A DNA stretch of 64,000 nt from Elusimicrobiota bacterium (GTDB lineage Bacteria; Elusimicrobiota; Elusimicrobia; UBA1565; UBA9628), in the NCBI GenBank assembly GCA_028868375.1, contig JAGWUP010000014.1, forward strand, positions 28,247 through 92,246, given 5' to 3'. Shown here piece after piece: positions 51,732-60,995 of the stretch. Each line of letters begins with the position of its first letter. The first letter of the stretch is position 1. The notes below the pieces were generated by a model, which was given only the letters and a program-made list of their open reading frames with translations, was not told the origin of the DNA and ran no database searches. Made by a program: the position numbers and the translations under genes.

Positions 51732-54700
51732 ATGCCAGAGGCCACGGGCGCGTCTCGGCGTCTGTCGTCGCCCTGGATTTTGCTCGCCACCGCCTTGCTC
51801 GGCGGCATGCTTGCCCTTCCCGCGCTCGCCATCGAGTCCTCCAGCGCCCACTACACCAACGCGCGCTCCGCCATGGACAATTCAGGCCAGACCCTGTCCT
51901 CGCCCCATTTCAGCAACGGCTCCGCCGTCGGCGAGGTCAGCCTGACGACGCACACCAGCTCCGGCTACAACCTGCGCAGCGGCTTGATGCCGATCGATTA
52001 CTATCCCGGCGCGGTCACCAATTTCTCGGCCTCGCGCAGCGGCTCCGAGCAGATCACGCTGCAATGGACCGCCCCGGGCGACGACGCCCATGCCAGCGGC
52101 ACGACGGCGAAGTCCTACGTGATCAAGTACAGCACCAAGGCCAGCGAGTCCCCGGCTCTCTCAGTCTCTAATTTCAGCTCCGCCAACTCTGTACCGGGGG
52201 CTCCGGCGCCGCAGGTCGAGGGGACCGTTCAATCGCTGGTTTTCTCCGGCCTGATCCCCGGAGCCCAGTATTACTTCGCTATCCGCGCGTTCGAGGACGA
52301 CGGCTTGGCCGGGACCCTGTCCGCGGGGGCGACGGTGCAGGCCGGGGCCTGCGCGACGACGGAGTACGTCAAGCAGGCGGGCGGGGCCGACGCGACGAAG
52401 ATCCAGGACGCGATCAATCTGCTGCCGAAGACGCTGACCGGGTATTCTTGCATCGACATACAAGACAACGGGACCTACAACGAGCAGGTGACGGTGGAGG
52501 GGTTCACGAACAACGGGTCCTCCATCACGATCGAGACGGACCCGTCCGTGGCCGGCAAGGCCGTGATCGATCCGCCGGGCGGCTCGACGGCGGCGTTCGT
52601 GATCGCCAACTCCAGCGTGAACCTGGAGAATCTCTCTGTGGCTCCGACGACCCTGGTGGCCTACGGGGTGCGGGTGTCCTCCGACTTCGTGACGTTGAGC
52701 TCGATGAGCGTTGTGGACAACGGCGGTCCCAGCCAGATCTGGTCGGCCGGGGTGTTGGTGAGCGCCAGCAGCGGGACCGTGATCGAGGCCTCGACGGTGA
52801 CGGTGGCGAGGGGCGACGGTTTGAAGCTGTCCGGGAGCACGGCGACGGCGGTATCGAACAGCGAGCTGACGGACAGCGACTTTGCGGGCTATCCGCTCTA
52901 CGTGCACGGCGGGTTTAGCAACAGCTTCACGGTGGTGACGGCGAGCGGGAGCAGCAGCGTGCGCATCGACGCGGGCAGCCAGTACGACACGATCAGCGGC
53001 AGTTCGTTTAGCGCGGAGAACTTCGGCGGCTACGCGCTGTGGATCAATGGGGCCAGTTCGAACACGGTCACGGATAGCTATCTGTCTTCGCCGAACGGCT
53101 ACGGCGTGTTCTTGGACACCGGGGCGGAGCACAACACGATCACGCAGAGCACGGCGGCGGCCGGGGGGATGGGGGCTTACGCGCTGTTCGCGCAGGCGGC
53201 GTCGTCGAACACGATCAGCTACTCGGTTTTGACGTCGGTCAACGGGACGGCGGTGGAGATGGCGAGCGAGGCGAACTGGGACACGCTGGGCCACGACACG
53301 ATTTCGGCGCCGTCCGGGTCGGGGTTCAACGACGCGCTGCGTGTGGAGAACAGCGTCCACAACACGATCTCGCACGGCGTGGTGAAATCCAGCAGCGGCA
53401 ACGCGCTGCATTTGGCGGTCGGGGCGGACTGGAACACGATCGACAACAGCACGCTGCTGGGAAGCGGCAGCAACAACGCTGGACTGTTCATCGACGGGGG
53501 CTCCTCGAACACGGTGAGCGTGTCGATCTCTTCGGCGGCCGGGGGCAGCGGGATACTGCTGGCCAACAGCGGCGGCAAGGGCGGGGATTACAACACGATC
53601 ACGGACAGCACGATGACGGCCAGCGACGGCGCCTCCTACGGGCTGCGGGTGAGCGCCGGCTACAACACGATTGAGAACAGCTACATCTACGGTCAGACGA
53701 ACACGGCGCTGCAGATCGACGGCGGGGCGACGGGGACGCAGATTAGCCAGAGCACGGCGGCGAGCTCGATGGGCGGCGGCAACGGGGTGTTGGCGGTCAT
53801 GGAGATCGACGGCGCGCAGACGACGCTGAGCGGGGACCTGGTGGAGGCGCTCAACGACGCCGACGCGATCCACACCAACGGTGATTCCTTCACGACGATC
53901 ACGCAGAGCACGATGATCGCGGCGGGCAACGGCTTGAACGCCGGCATCAACCTCTTCCCGTCGAAGTCGGCGAGCATCACGAGCGACTACATCCAGGGGC
54001 CGAACGCGGTGTTCTTGACCGGTTCGACGGACACGGTGGTGGACTCGAACGTGCTGGTGCCCGACGGGGCGGGCGGCGCGGGCATCGGGCTGGGGACGGG
54101 CGGGCTGAGCAAGGGTCTGGAGGCCTCGCAGAACGTAATCAAGGCGGAGGGGACGGGCAACCAGGGGCTGGCGCTGTTTAGCGGGACGATCAGGGGTTCG
54201 GTGCGGTTCTCGACGAACGTGGTGGAGGGCTGCGCGCAGGGGGTCTACATCGAGACGCAGGCGGCGGCGCCGTCTTTGTGGGTGACGTCGAACACGATCA
54301 TAACGCCGATCTCGTCGGCGAAGACGACGCAGGGGATCTACCTGGACGGCCTGACGACGGGAGCGACGATCTACAACAACGCTCTGCTGCTGCGCAAGCC
54401 GGGTTCTACTGGGACGAAGTACGCCTTCGGGATCTACGCGCTGAGCAGCTCCGGCTTGAACATCGACCGCAACCGGTTCGACAACCCGGGGATGGTGACG
54501 GGCGGGACCTACATCGGGGCGGGGTTGGTGGGGACGACGAACACGGAATACATGTTCAACGACAGCAACTCCACCGGTTCGCTGGACGCGGGCTATCTGC
54601 TGTACCTGGCGAACGGGTCCGTGGGCAACGTGATGAAGGACAACGTGTTTTTGAGCGGGATGACGGTGACGGTGGCGTCGGCGACGGTGTACATCGACGG

Positions 54701-56078
54701 TGCCAGCGGCGGCGTGTCGGACTACAACGACTACTACAGCTTAAACGGCCAGAACACGGTGAGCTACCACGGGACGAGCTACCAATTCCTGGGGGCCTGG
54801 CAGACGGCGAGCGGGCAGGACGCGCACTCGATCGCCTCCGATCCGTTGTGGCACGACGTCTCTGGCGGCGGGGAGGACTTCCATCCGGCCTCGCTGCGCG
54901 GCCGCTACGATCCGGGCAGCGGGACGTTCGTGACGGACGCCAGCCAGTCGCCGACGATCGACGCTGGCGATCCGGCGGAGGACTACTCGCTGGAGCCCTC
55001 CCCCAACGGCGGGCGCGTCAACCAGGGCTCCTACGGAGGCACCGCCCAGGCCTCGGAGTCGGCCGCGGCGCCGGTTTCGCCGCATGTGCTGGCGGTGGAT
55101 GTGTCCAGCATCACGCTCGCCTGGACGGCGGTGGCCAGCGACGGCTACCAGGTGGACGCCTCGACCGCTTCGGATTTCACCGGGACTGTCTACTCCTCGA
55201 CCACGGCCAGCGGGGCCGCGACGCAATTGGCGCCGCAGGGCTTATGGTCGAACACGACCTACTATCTGCGCGTGGCCGCCCTCTACTCCGGCTCGCCGCT
55301 CTATGACGGCGCCCATCCCTCCACCTCGACGCTGGCCCTGCCCGTCAGCGGGGAGCAAGCGATGGTCTGGCTGACGTCGATCACCGTCAACTGGGTCGCC
55401 CGTCCCTCCAGCCCGCCGGACGCCTCCAGCGCCACGGCGGAGGGCTACGTCCTCGACATCTCGACGCGCGACGATTTCACTCCGCTGTGGGCGGCTTCCT
55501 CGGCGACCCCGAACGTCGAGCTCTCGACCTTGTCGATCTCCGGGCTGACCGGCGGCGACACCTACTATCTGCGCGTCGGAGCCAAGAACTGGACAGGCCT
55601 GGCCAATTATGCGGTCGCCGTCTCGACCTTGCTGCCCGTCCAGCTGGGCGTCTCGCTGAGCACCCACTCCCTCTCGATTCCGGGCTTGACGGCCATGAAC
55701 TCGACGCTGGTGATCTCGACCAGCATCGTCGCCCTCAACACCGGCAACGTCGACGAGACCTACCGGCTGCGCGCCACGACCACGACGGCCGGCTCGCCCT
55801 GGTCCATCGCCTCCAGCGCCGGCGTCGACCAATACACGTTGTTTGCCGTCGTCAACGACACCCAGGCGGCTTCCGGGGATTTCAACGCGCAGTCGCAGCT
55901 GGCCGATCCCTTGACCGACGCCAGCGACACGGTTTTCACGATGGGCAACCAGACCGCCGTCAACGTGCCCCCGGGCGAGAAGCGCACCTTGTGGTTCAAG
56001 CTCGGCACCCCCAAGGCGACCTCGACGGCGGCGGCGCAGGACATCCAGATCATCGCGGTGCCGAAGGCTTCGCCATGA
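51732..56078 (+). CDS. Giant secreted FN3/beta-helix surface protein
   Basis: This 1448-residue protein has a signal peptide (cleavage after about residue 33, LPALA). A region with SAHYTNARSAMDNSGQT follows, then an FN3 domain (about 93-205). Right-handed beta-helix repeats rich in N-T-I-x-x-S units run from about 215 to 1000. Two further FN3 domains come next (about 1110-1300), then a C-terminal domain (1300-1448). Ser, Thr, Gly and Asn dominate and cysteine is almost absent. Such proteins bind or degrade polysaccharides or act as adhesins; no catalytic motif is clear. The C-terminal domain resembles the whole of the protein at 57001. It is the first of four secreted-protein genes on this strand. 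Confidence 0.85.
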   Translation: MPEATGASRRLSSPWILLATALLGGMLALPALAIESSSAHYTNARSAMDNSGQTLSSPHFSNGSAVGEVSLTTHTSSGYNLRSGLMPIDYYPGAVTNFSASRSGSEQITLQWTAPGDDAHASGTTAKSYVIKYSTKASESPALSVSNFSSANSVPGAPAPQVEGTVQSLVFSGLIPGAQYYFAIRAFEDDGLAGTLSAGATVQAGACATTEYVKQAGGADATKIQDAINLLPKTLTGYSCIDIQDNGTYNEQVTVEGFTNNGSSITIETDPSVAGKAVIDPPGGSTAAFVIANSSVNLENLSVAPTTLVAYGVRVSSDFVTLSSMSVVDNGGPSQIWSAGVLVSASSGTVIEASTVTVARGDGLKLSGSTATAVSNSELTDSDFAGYPLYVHGGFSNSFTVVTASGSSSVRIDAGSQYDTISGSSFSAENFGGYALWINGASSNTVTDSYLSSPNGYGVFLDTGAEHNTITQSTAAAGGMGAYALFAQAASSNTISYSVLTSVNGTAVEMASEANWDTLGHDTISAPSGSGFNDALRVENSVHNTISHGVVKSSSGNALHLAVGADWNTIDNSTLLGSGSNNAGLFIDGGSSNTVSVSISSAAGGSGILLANSGGKGGDYNTITDSTMTASDGASYGLRVSAGYNTIENSYIYGQTNTALQIDGGATGTQISQSTAASSMGGGNGVLAVMEIDGAQTTLSGDLVEALNDADAIHTNGDSFTTITQSTMIAAGNGLNAGINLFPSKSASITSDYIQGPNAVFLTGSTDTVVDSNVLVPDGAGGAGIGLGTGGLSKGLEASQNVIKAEGTGNQGLALFSGTIRGSVRFSTNVVEGCAQGVYIETQAAAPSLWVTSNTIITPISSAKTTQGIYLDGLTTGATIYNNALLLRKPGSTGTKYAFGIYALSSSGLNIDRNRFDNPGMVTGGTYIGAGLVGTTNTEYMFNDSNSTGSLDAGYLLYLANGSVGNVMKDNVFLSGMTVTVASATVYIDGASGGVSDYNDYYSLNGQNTVSYHGTSYQFLGAWQTASGQDAHSIASDPLWHDVSGGGEDFHPASLRGRYDPGSGTFVTDASQSPTIDAGDPAEDYSLEPSPNGGRVNQGSYGGTAQASESAAAPVSPHVLAVDVSSITLAWTAVASDGYQVDASTASDFTGTVYSSTTASGAATQLAPQGLWSNTTYYLRVAALYSGSPLYDGAHPSTSTLALPVSGEQAMVWLTSITVNWVARPSSPPDASSATAEGYVLDISTRDDFTPLWAASSATPNVELSTLSISGLTGGDTYYLRVGAKNWTGLANYAVAVSTLLPVQLGVSLSTHSLSIPGLTAMNSTLVISTSIVALNTGNVDETYRLRATTTTAGSPWSIASSAGVDQYTLFAVVNDTQAASGDFNAQSQLADPLTDASDTVFTMGNQTAVNVPPGEKRTLWFKLGTPKATSTAAAQDIQIIAVPKASP

Positions 56079-56088
56079 GGAGAGAGAG

Positions 56089-56991
56089 ATGAGACAACGT
56101 TGTTTTAGCGTGGTGCTCGCGGCGACCCTGGCGGCGGGCTGGGCCTCGCCCGCCCGGGCCGTGATCGGCCTGGCCGCGCGCTTCGGAGACGTGGTCCTGG
56201 AGAACGTCGCTCCCGGCCGCACCTACAACTTGCGGGAAGCCGCTCACGTTCCGTTCGGGATGCAGAACATAGGCGACGCCCCCGTGACGATCGAGGTGGA
56301 TTTCTCCTTCCCGAGCAAGGCTCAGTTGAGCAAGAACTACGAGCCGATCCCCGATCCCTCGTGGCTTAAGGCCATTCCAAATACGCTGACGATCGGGCCT
56401 CACTCGATCGGCTTCTTCGATCTGCTGTTGAGCGTGCCGGACGACCCGAAGCTGAAGGGCAAGAATTTCGAGGTCATGGTCACCGGCCGCATGAAGGGCT
56501 CGGGCATGCTCGCCCTGGCCGTGGAGAACAAGATCCGCTTCTCCATCGGCCCGGGTCCAAAGACGCTCCAGGAGGAGAAACGGCAGAAGGCGATGCGGCA
56601 GCTCGATTTCGACGTCCGGCCCGACGCGATTTACCTAAGCGACGTGCCGGTGGGGCGCGATTACGACGCCTGGAAAGCGGCGAGGAAGGTGATCCACATC
56701 GCCAACTACGCCTCCGATCCCCTGGACGTGGCGTTCAAGGCCCAGGGTTGGGACAGCCGGCTGTCGCTGCCGGACGGCTACGAGCCCATCCCGGATCCGT
56801 CTTGGATCGTATTCCGCTCCTCGCACGTGGCGGTGGAGCCGGACGAGATCGGACGGGCGGATTTCATCCTGCGCATTCCCAAACAAGAAAAGTACCGCGG
56901 CAAGAAGTACGCCGCCGTGATCCGCACGGCGCTTTCGACCGGATTTTGGCTGGATGCGCCGGTGAAGCTCTATGTTCAGACCAAGCCGTAA
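56089..56991 (+). CDS. Secreted protein with two YEPIPDPSW domains
   Basis: This 300-residue protein has a signal peptide (RQRCFSVVLAATLAAGWASPARA). Two similar domains follow, each about 130 residues. YEPIPDPSWLK occurs near residue 84 and YEPIPDPSWIV near residue 232, each inside a beta-rich, Ig-like stretch (VPFGMQNIGDAPVTIEVDF against VIHIANYASDPLDVAFKAQG). The copies have diverged, so the duplication is old. It resembles periplasmic chaperone-like or surface-coat domains only in outline, and no family is recognised. A GAGGAGAGAGAG ribosome site precedes the ATG, 10 bases after the giant gene. Confidence 0.75.
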   Translation: MRQRCFSVVLAATLAAGWASPARAVIGLAARFGDVVLENVAPGRTYNLREAAHVPFGMQNIGDAPVTIEVDFSFPSKAQLSKNYEPIPDPSWLKAIPNTLTIGPHSIGFFDLLLSVPDDPKLKGKNFEVMVTGRMKGSGMLALAVENKIRFSIGPGPKTLQEEKRQKAMRQLDFDVRPDAIYLSDVPVGRDYDAWKAARKVIHIANYASDPLDVAFKAQGWDSRLSLPDGYEPIPDPSWIVFRSSHVAVEPDEIGRADFILRIPKQEKYRGKKYAAVIRTALSTGFWLDAPVKLYVQTKP

Positions 56992-57000
56992 GGAGAGTCA

Positions 57001-57651
57001 ATGAAAACGAAGCTGATATGGACGCTGGCCCTGCTGATTGGGGGCGCGGCGGCGGCGCAAGCCGCGACGTCGGACTCGTTGACGGTGACGATCACGCCAA
57101 GCGTGTCCTACGCGGTGGCGATCGACACCGGCACCGGGTCGCTGCTGAACCTGGGGTCTGTGGCCCTGGGGGCGAGCACGCAGACGGTGGTGATAACGAC
57201 GGTGACGATCAACAGCTCGTACGCGACCACGGGGCTGACGCTGCAAGGGTCGTTGGCGCTGGCCGCCGGAGGGGCAAGCCCGTGGTCGTTTAGCAGCGAC
57301 ACCAGCAAGGTGGAGCAGGACAAGCTGGCGGCATGGGCGGTGTTCACGGACACGAGCGTCGTGAGCGTGCCCAACCCGACCACGTACACGGGGCTGGAGG
57401 CGACGACCGCGGGGCTGGACAGCGGCGTGATCGACGGGACGAGCCAGCCGGTGGCGGCGACGGCGAATCCGGCGTTCGACGCTCCTGCGGGCACGGCGGG
57501 CTACAAGAACATGCACTCGCTGCCGTCCTCTGCGGTGGACGGGCCCGCGTCGCGGTCGCACTTGTGGCTGAGGTTCCGGCTGCCGGGCTCGACGTCGAAC
57601 ACGGGGGCGGAGGCGGTGACGATCACGCTGACGGCGGGAGCGCCGCAGTAA
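57001..57651 (+). CDS. Secreted single-domain protein related to the giant protein's C-terminus
   Basis: This 216-residue protein has a signal peptide (KTKLIWTLALLIGGAAAAQA), then ATSDSLTVTITPSVSYAV. It shares a pattern with the last 150 residues of the 1448-residue protein: SPWSFSSD...DKLAAWAVFTDT and HLWLRFRLPGSTS here, against SPWSIASS...DQYTLFAVVNDT and TLWFKLGTPKATS there. The composition is extremely Thr/Ser/Ala-rich. It may be a free copy of an assembly or sorting domain, or a surface fibre subunit. An AAGGAGAG site precedes the ATG. Confidence 0.75.
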   Translation: MKTKLIWTLALLIGGAAAAQAATSDSLTVTITPSVSYAVAIDTGTGSLLNLGSVALGASTQTVVITTVTINSSYATTGLTLQGSLALAAGGASPWSFSSDTSKVEQDKLAAWAVFTDTSVVSVPNPTTYTGLEATTAGLDSGVIDGTSQPVAATANPAFDAPAGTAGYKNMHSLPSSAVDGPASRSHLWLRFRLPGSTSNTGAEAVTITLTAGAPQ

Positions 57652-57877
57652 GGGGGCGAATGGCCAAGGCGTGATGGGACGAGGTACGTAGATGGGCTAC
57701 GGGGGACAAAAGATTCTGGGCCCGCCGGGGCGCGATGGACCAGGGGCGGCAGTGGACCCCGGCCGGAGGTCCGTCTTGAGAGGGTTCTTATTAAAGGAGG
57801 AAGAATGGCGCGCATGAAGATGCCGAACGTGGAGGCGCCTGCGTAGGCGCTTTGCGGAGGATGTTTTGAGGAGATAG
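57652..57877. other. Leader region with a 13-residue mini-ORF and hairpin
   Basis: There is no long gene in these 226 bases. A perfect AAAGGAGG site (57793-57800) precedes the ATG at 57805 of a 13-codon frame. GCGCCT (57835-57840) and AGGCGC (57845-57850) form a 6-bp hairpin around the stop codon. The next gene begins at 57878. Confidence 0.5.
57805..57846 (+). CDS. Possible 13-residue leader peptide
   Basis: The peptide reads MARMKMPNVEAPA. It has the strongest ribosome binding site seen in the window, 4 bases before the ATG. A small hairpin covers its stop codon. It could be an attenuation-type leader for the FN3 gene, a translated small protein or chance. No stretch of one amino acid is present, so a classical attenuator is unlikely. 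Confidence 0.35.
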   Translation: MARMKMPNVEAPA

Positions 57878-59758
57878 ATGGCCGCCAAGATTAGGAGTTG
57901 GGCTAGGCTGACCCGCGCGGCGACGCTGCTGGCGTCGCTCGTCGGGCTGTCTTTTGCCCTGGCTCCAAGGGCGGCCGCGCGGACGTCGGACGGCTTGACC
58001 GTCACCTTCACTCCGCGCGACGCGACTCCACCCGGGGCGATCAAGGATCTTGCGGCCAGCCCGGGCGGAGAAGGCCAGATGCTGCTGCAATGGACGGCGC
58101 CCGACGGCGACGGGAACCTGTTTGCCTCGAGCACGACCGTGGCCGGCTACATCGTCAGGATCGCCACGTTCTCCGCCGACAGCGTCGCCAGCACCACGAC
58201 GTGGTGGAACGCTGCCGAGGACGTTCCGGGGCCGACGCCCAGCGCCCCTGGGACGACCGATACATTATTGCTCAACAACCTCGAGCCGGGGGCGACCTAC
58301 TACGCGGCGATCAAGAGCTCCGACAGCGCCGGGAACTTCTCGCCGATCGACGTAAAGACCGCGACGGCGGGGCAGCAGGCCTTCGCCCTGATCTTCGACG
58401 CTCCTCCGCCGGCCGTCACCGGCCTGAAGGTGACGAGCGCCAGCACCACCACCGTCTCCCTGTCCTGGACGCCGTCTGGCGCCAGCGATTTGTGGTACTA
58501 CCACCTCTACATCGATTCGACTTCGCCTTATGATTTCGCGGACGCATATTCCGTGGCGGTGGCCTCCAGTTCAGCTTCCGCCCTGCTTGGCGGCCTGGAT
58601 CCCTCGACGACCTACTTTTTCCGCGTGGCGGCCGTCGACAAGGGCGCTCCCCTCTACAAAGGCCACGCCCTGGAGGGTGCCTTCTCCAACGTCGTCAGCA
58701 CCATGACGGCCTCGCTGCCCGCGCCGCTGGCGCCGTTGGGTGTCGTCGTCAGCTCGCAGACGATCAGCTGGTACCCGGTCCAGGATTTCGCCGACGGCAA
58801 GCCGTTCGCCGACCCGAACCACGCAACGGTCTATGAGCTGTCGGGCTACAGGGTGTTCCGCGCCACCGCCCCGGCTCAAGCGCCGTGGACCCGAGTGGTC
58901 AGCGTTTCCTCGATGACCCTCAGCTACACCGACGCCGGCGGCAGCCCCCAGTCCTTCTACTACGTGAACGCCTACAACAAGGGAGCCTCCTCGCAGCCCT
59001 CGCTGGTGCGCAGCGCGCAGACCGGCTCCGAGTATATCGTCGGCTACGACGGCTATACGACCTTCCAGGTTCCCGAGCCGATCGCCAACGTCGCCTTGGA
59101 CGGGCAAGGCACGGCGGCCGACGCCTATTACGTCCAGACGAGCAGCCATCCCGAGGACATCGGCGACGGGGTGCTCAAGTCCGTCGAGTTCACGCCGCAG
59201 CGGGGAGGCTTGGTCGACGATCCCGCTCACCATCTCAACGGAGCCGGAGTGCTGAGCCTTCACTACGACGTCAAGGGCGGCAAGGTGGTCGCCTCGGGCG
59301 TTTCCCCCGCGGACGTCTCGGCCACCCCGGACTCCTTGAGCGTCTTCTGGTACAACGGCATCAAGTGGCTGCAGCTCTACGGCAAGGTCGACGCCCCGGA
59401 TCAGCTGATCACGGTGCAGACGCCGTATCTCGGCCGCTACCAGATTCGGGCGGCGGAGAGGACCGGAGGCTTCAGCTTCGACACGGCGGGCCTCTCCAAC
59501 CGGATGTTGACGCCCAACGGGGACGGCCGCAACGACACGACGATCTTCAAGTACGACAACCCGCGAGGCTCCGAGGTCACCGGCAAGATCTACGACATCC
59601 GCGGCCGCTTCGTGTCCGACATGATGCCAGGGCCCGTGGGCGACAGCCTGCAGTGGGACGGCAAGTCCGGAGGCAGGGTGGTGCCGGGGGGGGTCTACAT
59701 CTACGAGATCAGCGGCGAGGGCCAAAAGCACACCGGAACGATCGTGGTCGTGCGCTGA
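57878..59758 (+). CDS. Secreted FN3 protein with FlgD/CHU_C-type C-terminal domain
   Basis: This 626-residue protein has a signal peptide (LTRAATLLASLVGLSFALAPRAAA). TSDGLTVTFTP follows, similar to the start of the preceding gene's product. FN3 domains lie at about 45-165 and 175-270, with a third near 275-370. A domain near 390-530 (EPIANVALDGQGTAADAYYVQTSSHPE) is not recognised. The C-terminus is LTPNGDGRNDTTIFKYDNPRGSEVTGKIYDIRGRFV...VPGGVYIYEISGEG, as in FlgD Ig-like and CHU_C-type sorting domains. It is probably exposed on the cell surface. It ends the four-gene set. Confidence 0.85.
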   Translation: MAAKIRSWARLTRAATLLASLVGLSFALAPRAAARTSDGLTVTFTPRDATPPGAIKDLAASPGGEGQMLLQWTAPDGDGNLFASSTTVAGYIVRIATFSADSVASTTTWWNAAEDVPGPTPSAPGTTDTLLLNNLEPGATYYAAIKSSDSAGNFSPIDVKTATAGQQAFALIFDAPPPAVTGLKVTSASTTTVSLSWTPSGASDLWYYHLYIDSTSPYDFADAYSVAVASSSASALLGGLDPSTTYFFRVAAVDKGAPLYKGHALEGAFSNVVSTMTASLPAPLAPLGVVVSSQTISWYPVQDFADGKPFADPNHATVYELSGYRVFRATAPAQAPWTRVVSVSSMTLSYTDAGGSPQSFYYVNAYNKGASSQPSLVRSAQTGSEYIVGYDGYTTFQVPEPIANVALDGQGTAADAYYVQTSSHPEDIGDGVLKSVEFTPQRGGLVDDPAHHLNGAGVLSLHYDVKGGKVVASGVSPADVSATPDSLSVFWYNGIKWLQLYGKVDAPDQLITVQTPYLGRYQIRAAERTGGFSFDTAGLSNRMLTPNGDGRNDTTIFKYDNPRGSEVTGKIYDIRGRFVSDMMPGPVGDSLQWDGKSGGRVVPGGVYIYEISGEGQKHTGTIVVVR

Positions 59759-59784
59759 CCGGCCCGCCGAGGGGTGAAACCCCG

Positions 59785-60210
59785 CTAGCGGCCGGTGGAG
59801 CCGAAGCCGGCCGCTCCGCGGAGGGTGCCGTCCAGGCAGGGCGTTTCCCGGACCGAGGGAGCGGCCACGGGGAGGATCAGCAATTGGGCCAGCCGCTCGC
59901 CCGCCGCGACGGCCTGCGGCGAGGAGGATAGGTTCCAGAGCACTATGCCGATCTCCCCGCGATAGCCCGCGTCGATGACGCCGCCGGCCGTCTTAAGCCC
60001 GCGCTTGGCCAGCGAGGAGCGATCCGCGATGAGCCCGACATGGCCGCTCGGCAGGGCCACCGCGATGCCGGTCCTCGCCACGCAGCCCTTGCCGGGCTCC
60101 AGGCTTAAGGCCTCTAGGGCGTAGAGGTCCAGGCCTGCGTCGTCGGGATGGGCGCGCGTCGGCAGCACGGCGCGCGCGTCGAGCTTGAGGATGGGCAGCT
60201 CGCTCGTCAT
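59785..60210 (-). CDS. dut: Deoxyuridine 5'-triphosphate nucleotidohydrolase
   Basis: This 141-residue homotrimeric enzyme hydrolyses dUTP to dUMP, keeping uracil out of DNA. DAGLDLYALE is motif I, DRSSLAKRGLKT is motif II, GVIDAGYRGEIGIVLWN is motif III, ERLAQLLILPV is motif IV, and RGAAGFGSTGR is motif V, all in order. The ATG at 60210 overlaps the xth stop by ATGA and suits the family's usual length. Confidence 0.97.
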   Translation of the reverse strand: MTSELPILKLDARAVLPTRAHPDDAGLDLYALEALSLEPGKGCVARTGIAVALPSGHVGLIADRSSLAKRGLKTAGGVIDAGYRGEIGIVLWNLSSSPQAVAAGERLAQLLILPVAAPSVRETPCLDGTLRGAAGFGSTGR

Positions 60211-60974
60211 GGGGCCAATTCGATGCCGGCGGGGCAATGGTCCGAGCCCATCACCTCGGGCAGGAGAAAGGCGTTTTTCAGTTTCGGACGGAGATTTTCC
60301 GAGATGAAGAAATAGTCGATGCGCCAGCCGACGTTGCGCGCTCGCGCGCCGGTGATCTGGTCCCAGTACGAGTAGTGGCCTGCGCCCTTCTCGAATTCAC
60401 GGAAGGTGTCGACGTAGCCGCGGGACAGCAAGGCGTCGATCCAGGCGCGCTCCTCGGGGAGGAATCCGGAGACGTCCTGATTCTCCTTGGGGCGGGCCAG
60501 GTCCAGGGCGGTATGGGCCGTGTTGACGTCGCCGCAAATGACGATCTTGTCTTCTCCCTTTCTTCGGCGCCGCTCCAGGAGCTCCAGGAAATGCGAGTAG
60601 AAGTCCATCTTGAACCTCAGGCGCTCTTGCGAGCGCTTGCCGTTGGGAAAATAGACGTTGAACAGCGTGAAGCCGGGATAGACGGAGGTCAGGGCCCTGC
60701 CTTCCTCGTCGAAGAGCCTCTGGCCGACGCCGCGCTCCACGCGCAAGGGCTTCAGCCTGGAGAAGGTGGCCACGCCGCAATAGCCTTTTTTCCGGCTCCA
60801 ATGCCACTCCGCCTCGTAGCCGGGATAGCGGGCCATCTCCGGCGTCAGGTCCGCCAGCTCGCACTTGGTCTCCTGCAGGCACAGCACGTCGGGAGCCGCT
60901 TTCTTGAGAAAATCCGGGAAGCCCTTGCGATGGACGGCGCGAAAGCCGTTGACGTTCCAGGACAAGAGCTTCAT
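60207..60974 (-). CDS. xth: Exodeoxyribonuclease III (AP endonuclease)
   Basis: This 255-residue exonuclease-endonuclease-phosphatase fold enzyme cuts DNA at abasic sites. KLLSWNVNGFRAV is the start, CLQETKCEL has the metal-binding Glu, ICGDVNTAHTALDLARP has the catalytic Asp and Asn, and GSDHCPAGIEL has the catalytic Asp-His. WRIDYFFISE is also conserved. It lies with dut in a DNA-maintenance pair at the end of a mixed operon. Confidence 0.97.
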   Translation of the reverse strand: MKLLSWNVNGFRAVHRKGFPDFLKKAAPDVLCLQETKCELADLTPEMARYPGYEAEWHWSRKKGYCGVATFSRLKPLRVERGVGQRLFDEEGRALTSVYPGFTLFNVYFPNGKRSQERLRFKMDFYSHFLELLERRRRKGEDKIVICGDVNTAHTALDLARPKENQDVSGFLPEERAWIDALLSRGYVDTFREFEKGAGHYSYWDQITGARARNVGWRIDYFFISENLRPKLKNAFLLPEVMGSDHCPAGIELAP

Positions 60975-60995
60975 GGGCGAGGACGGCCTCTATGC

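Noticed and set aside
52161..53873. A 570-codon minus-strand frame inside the giant protein gene
   Set aside because: It lies wholly within a clear beta-helix gene, and its product is low-complexity Arg/Val/His-rich with no domain.
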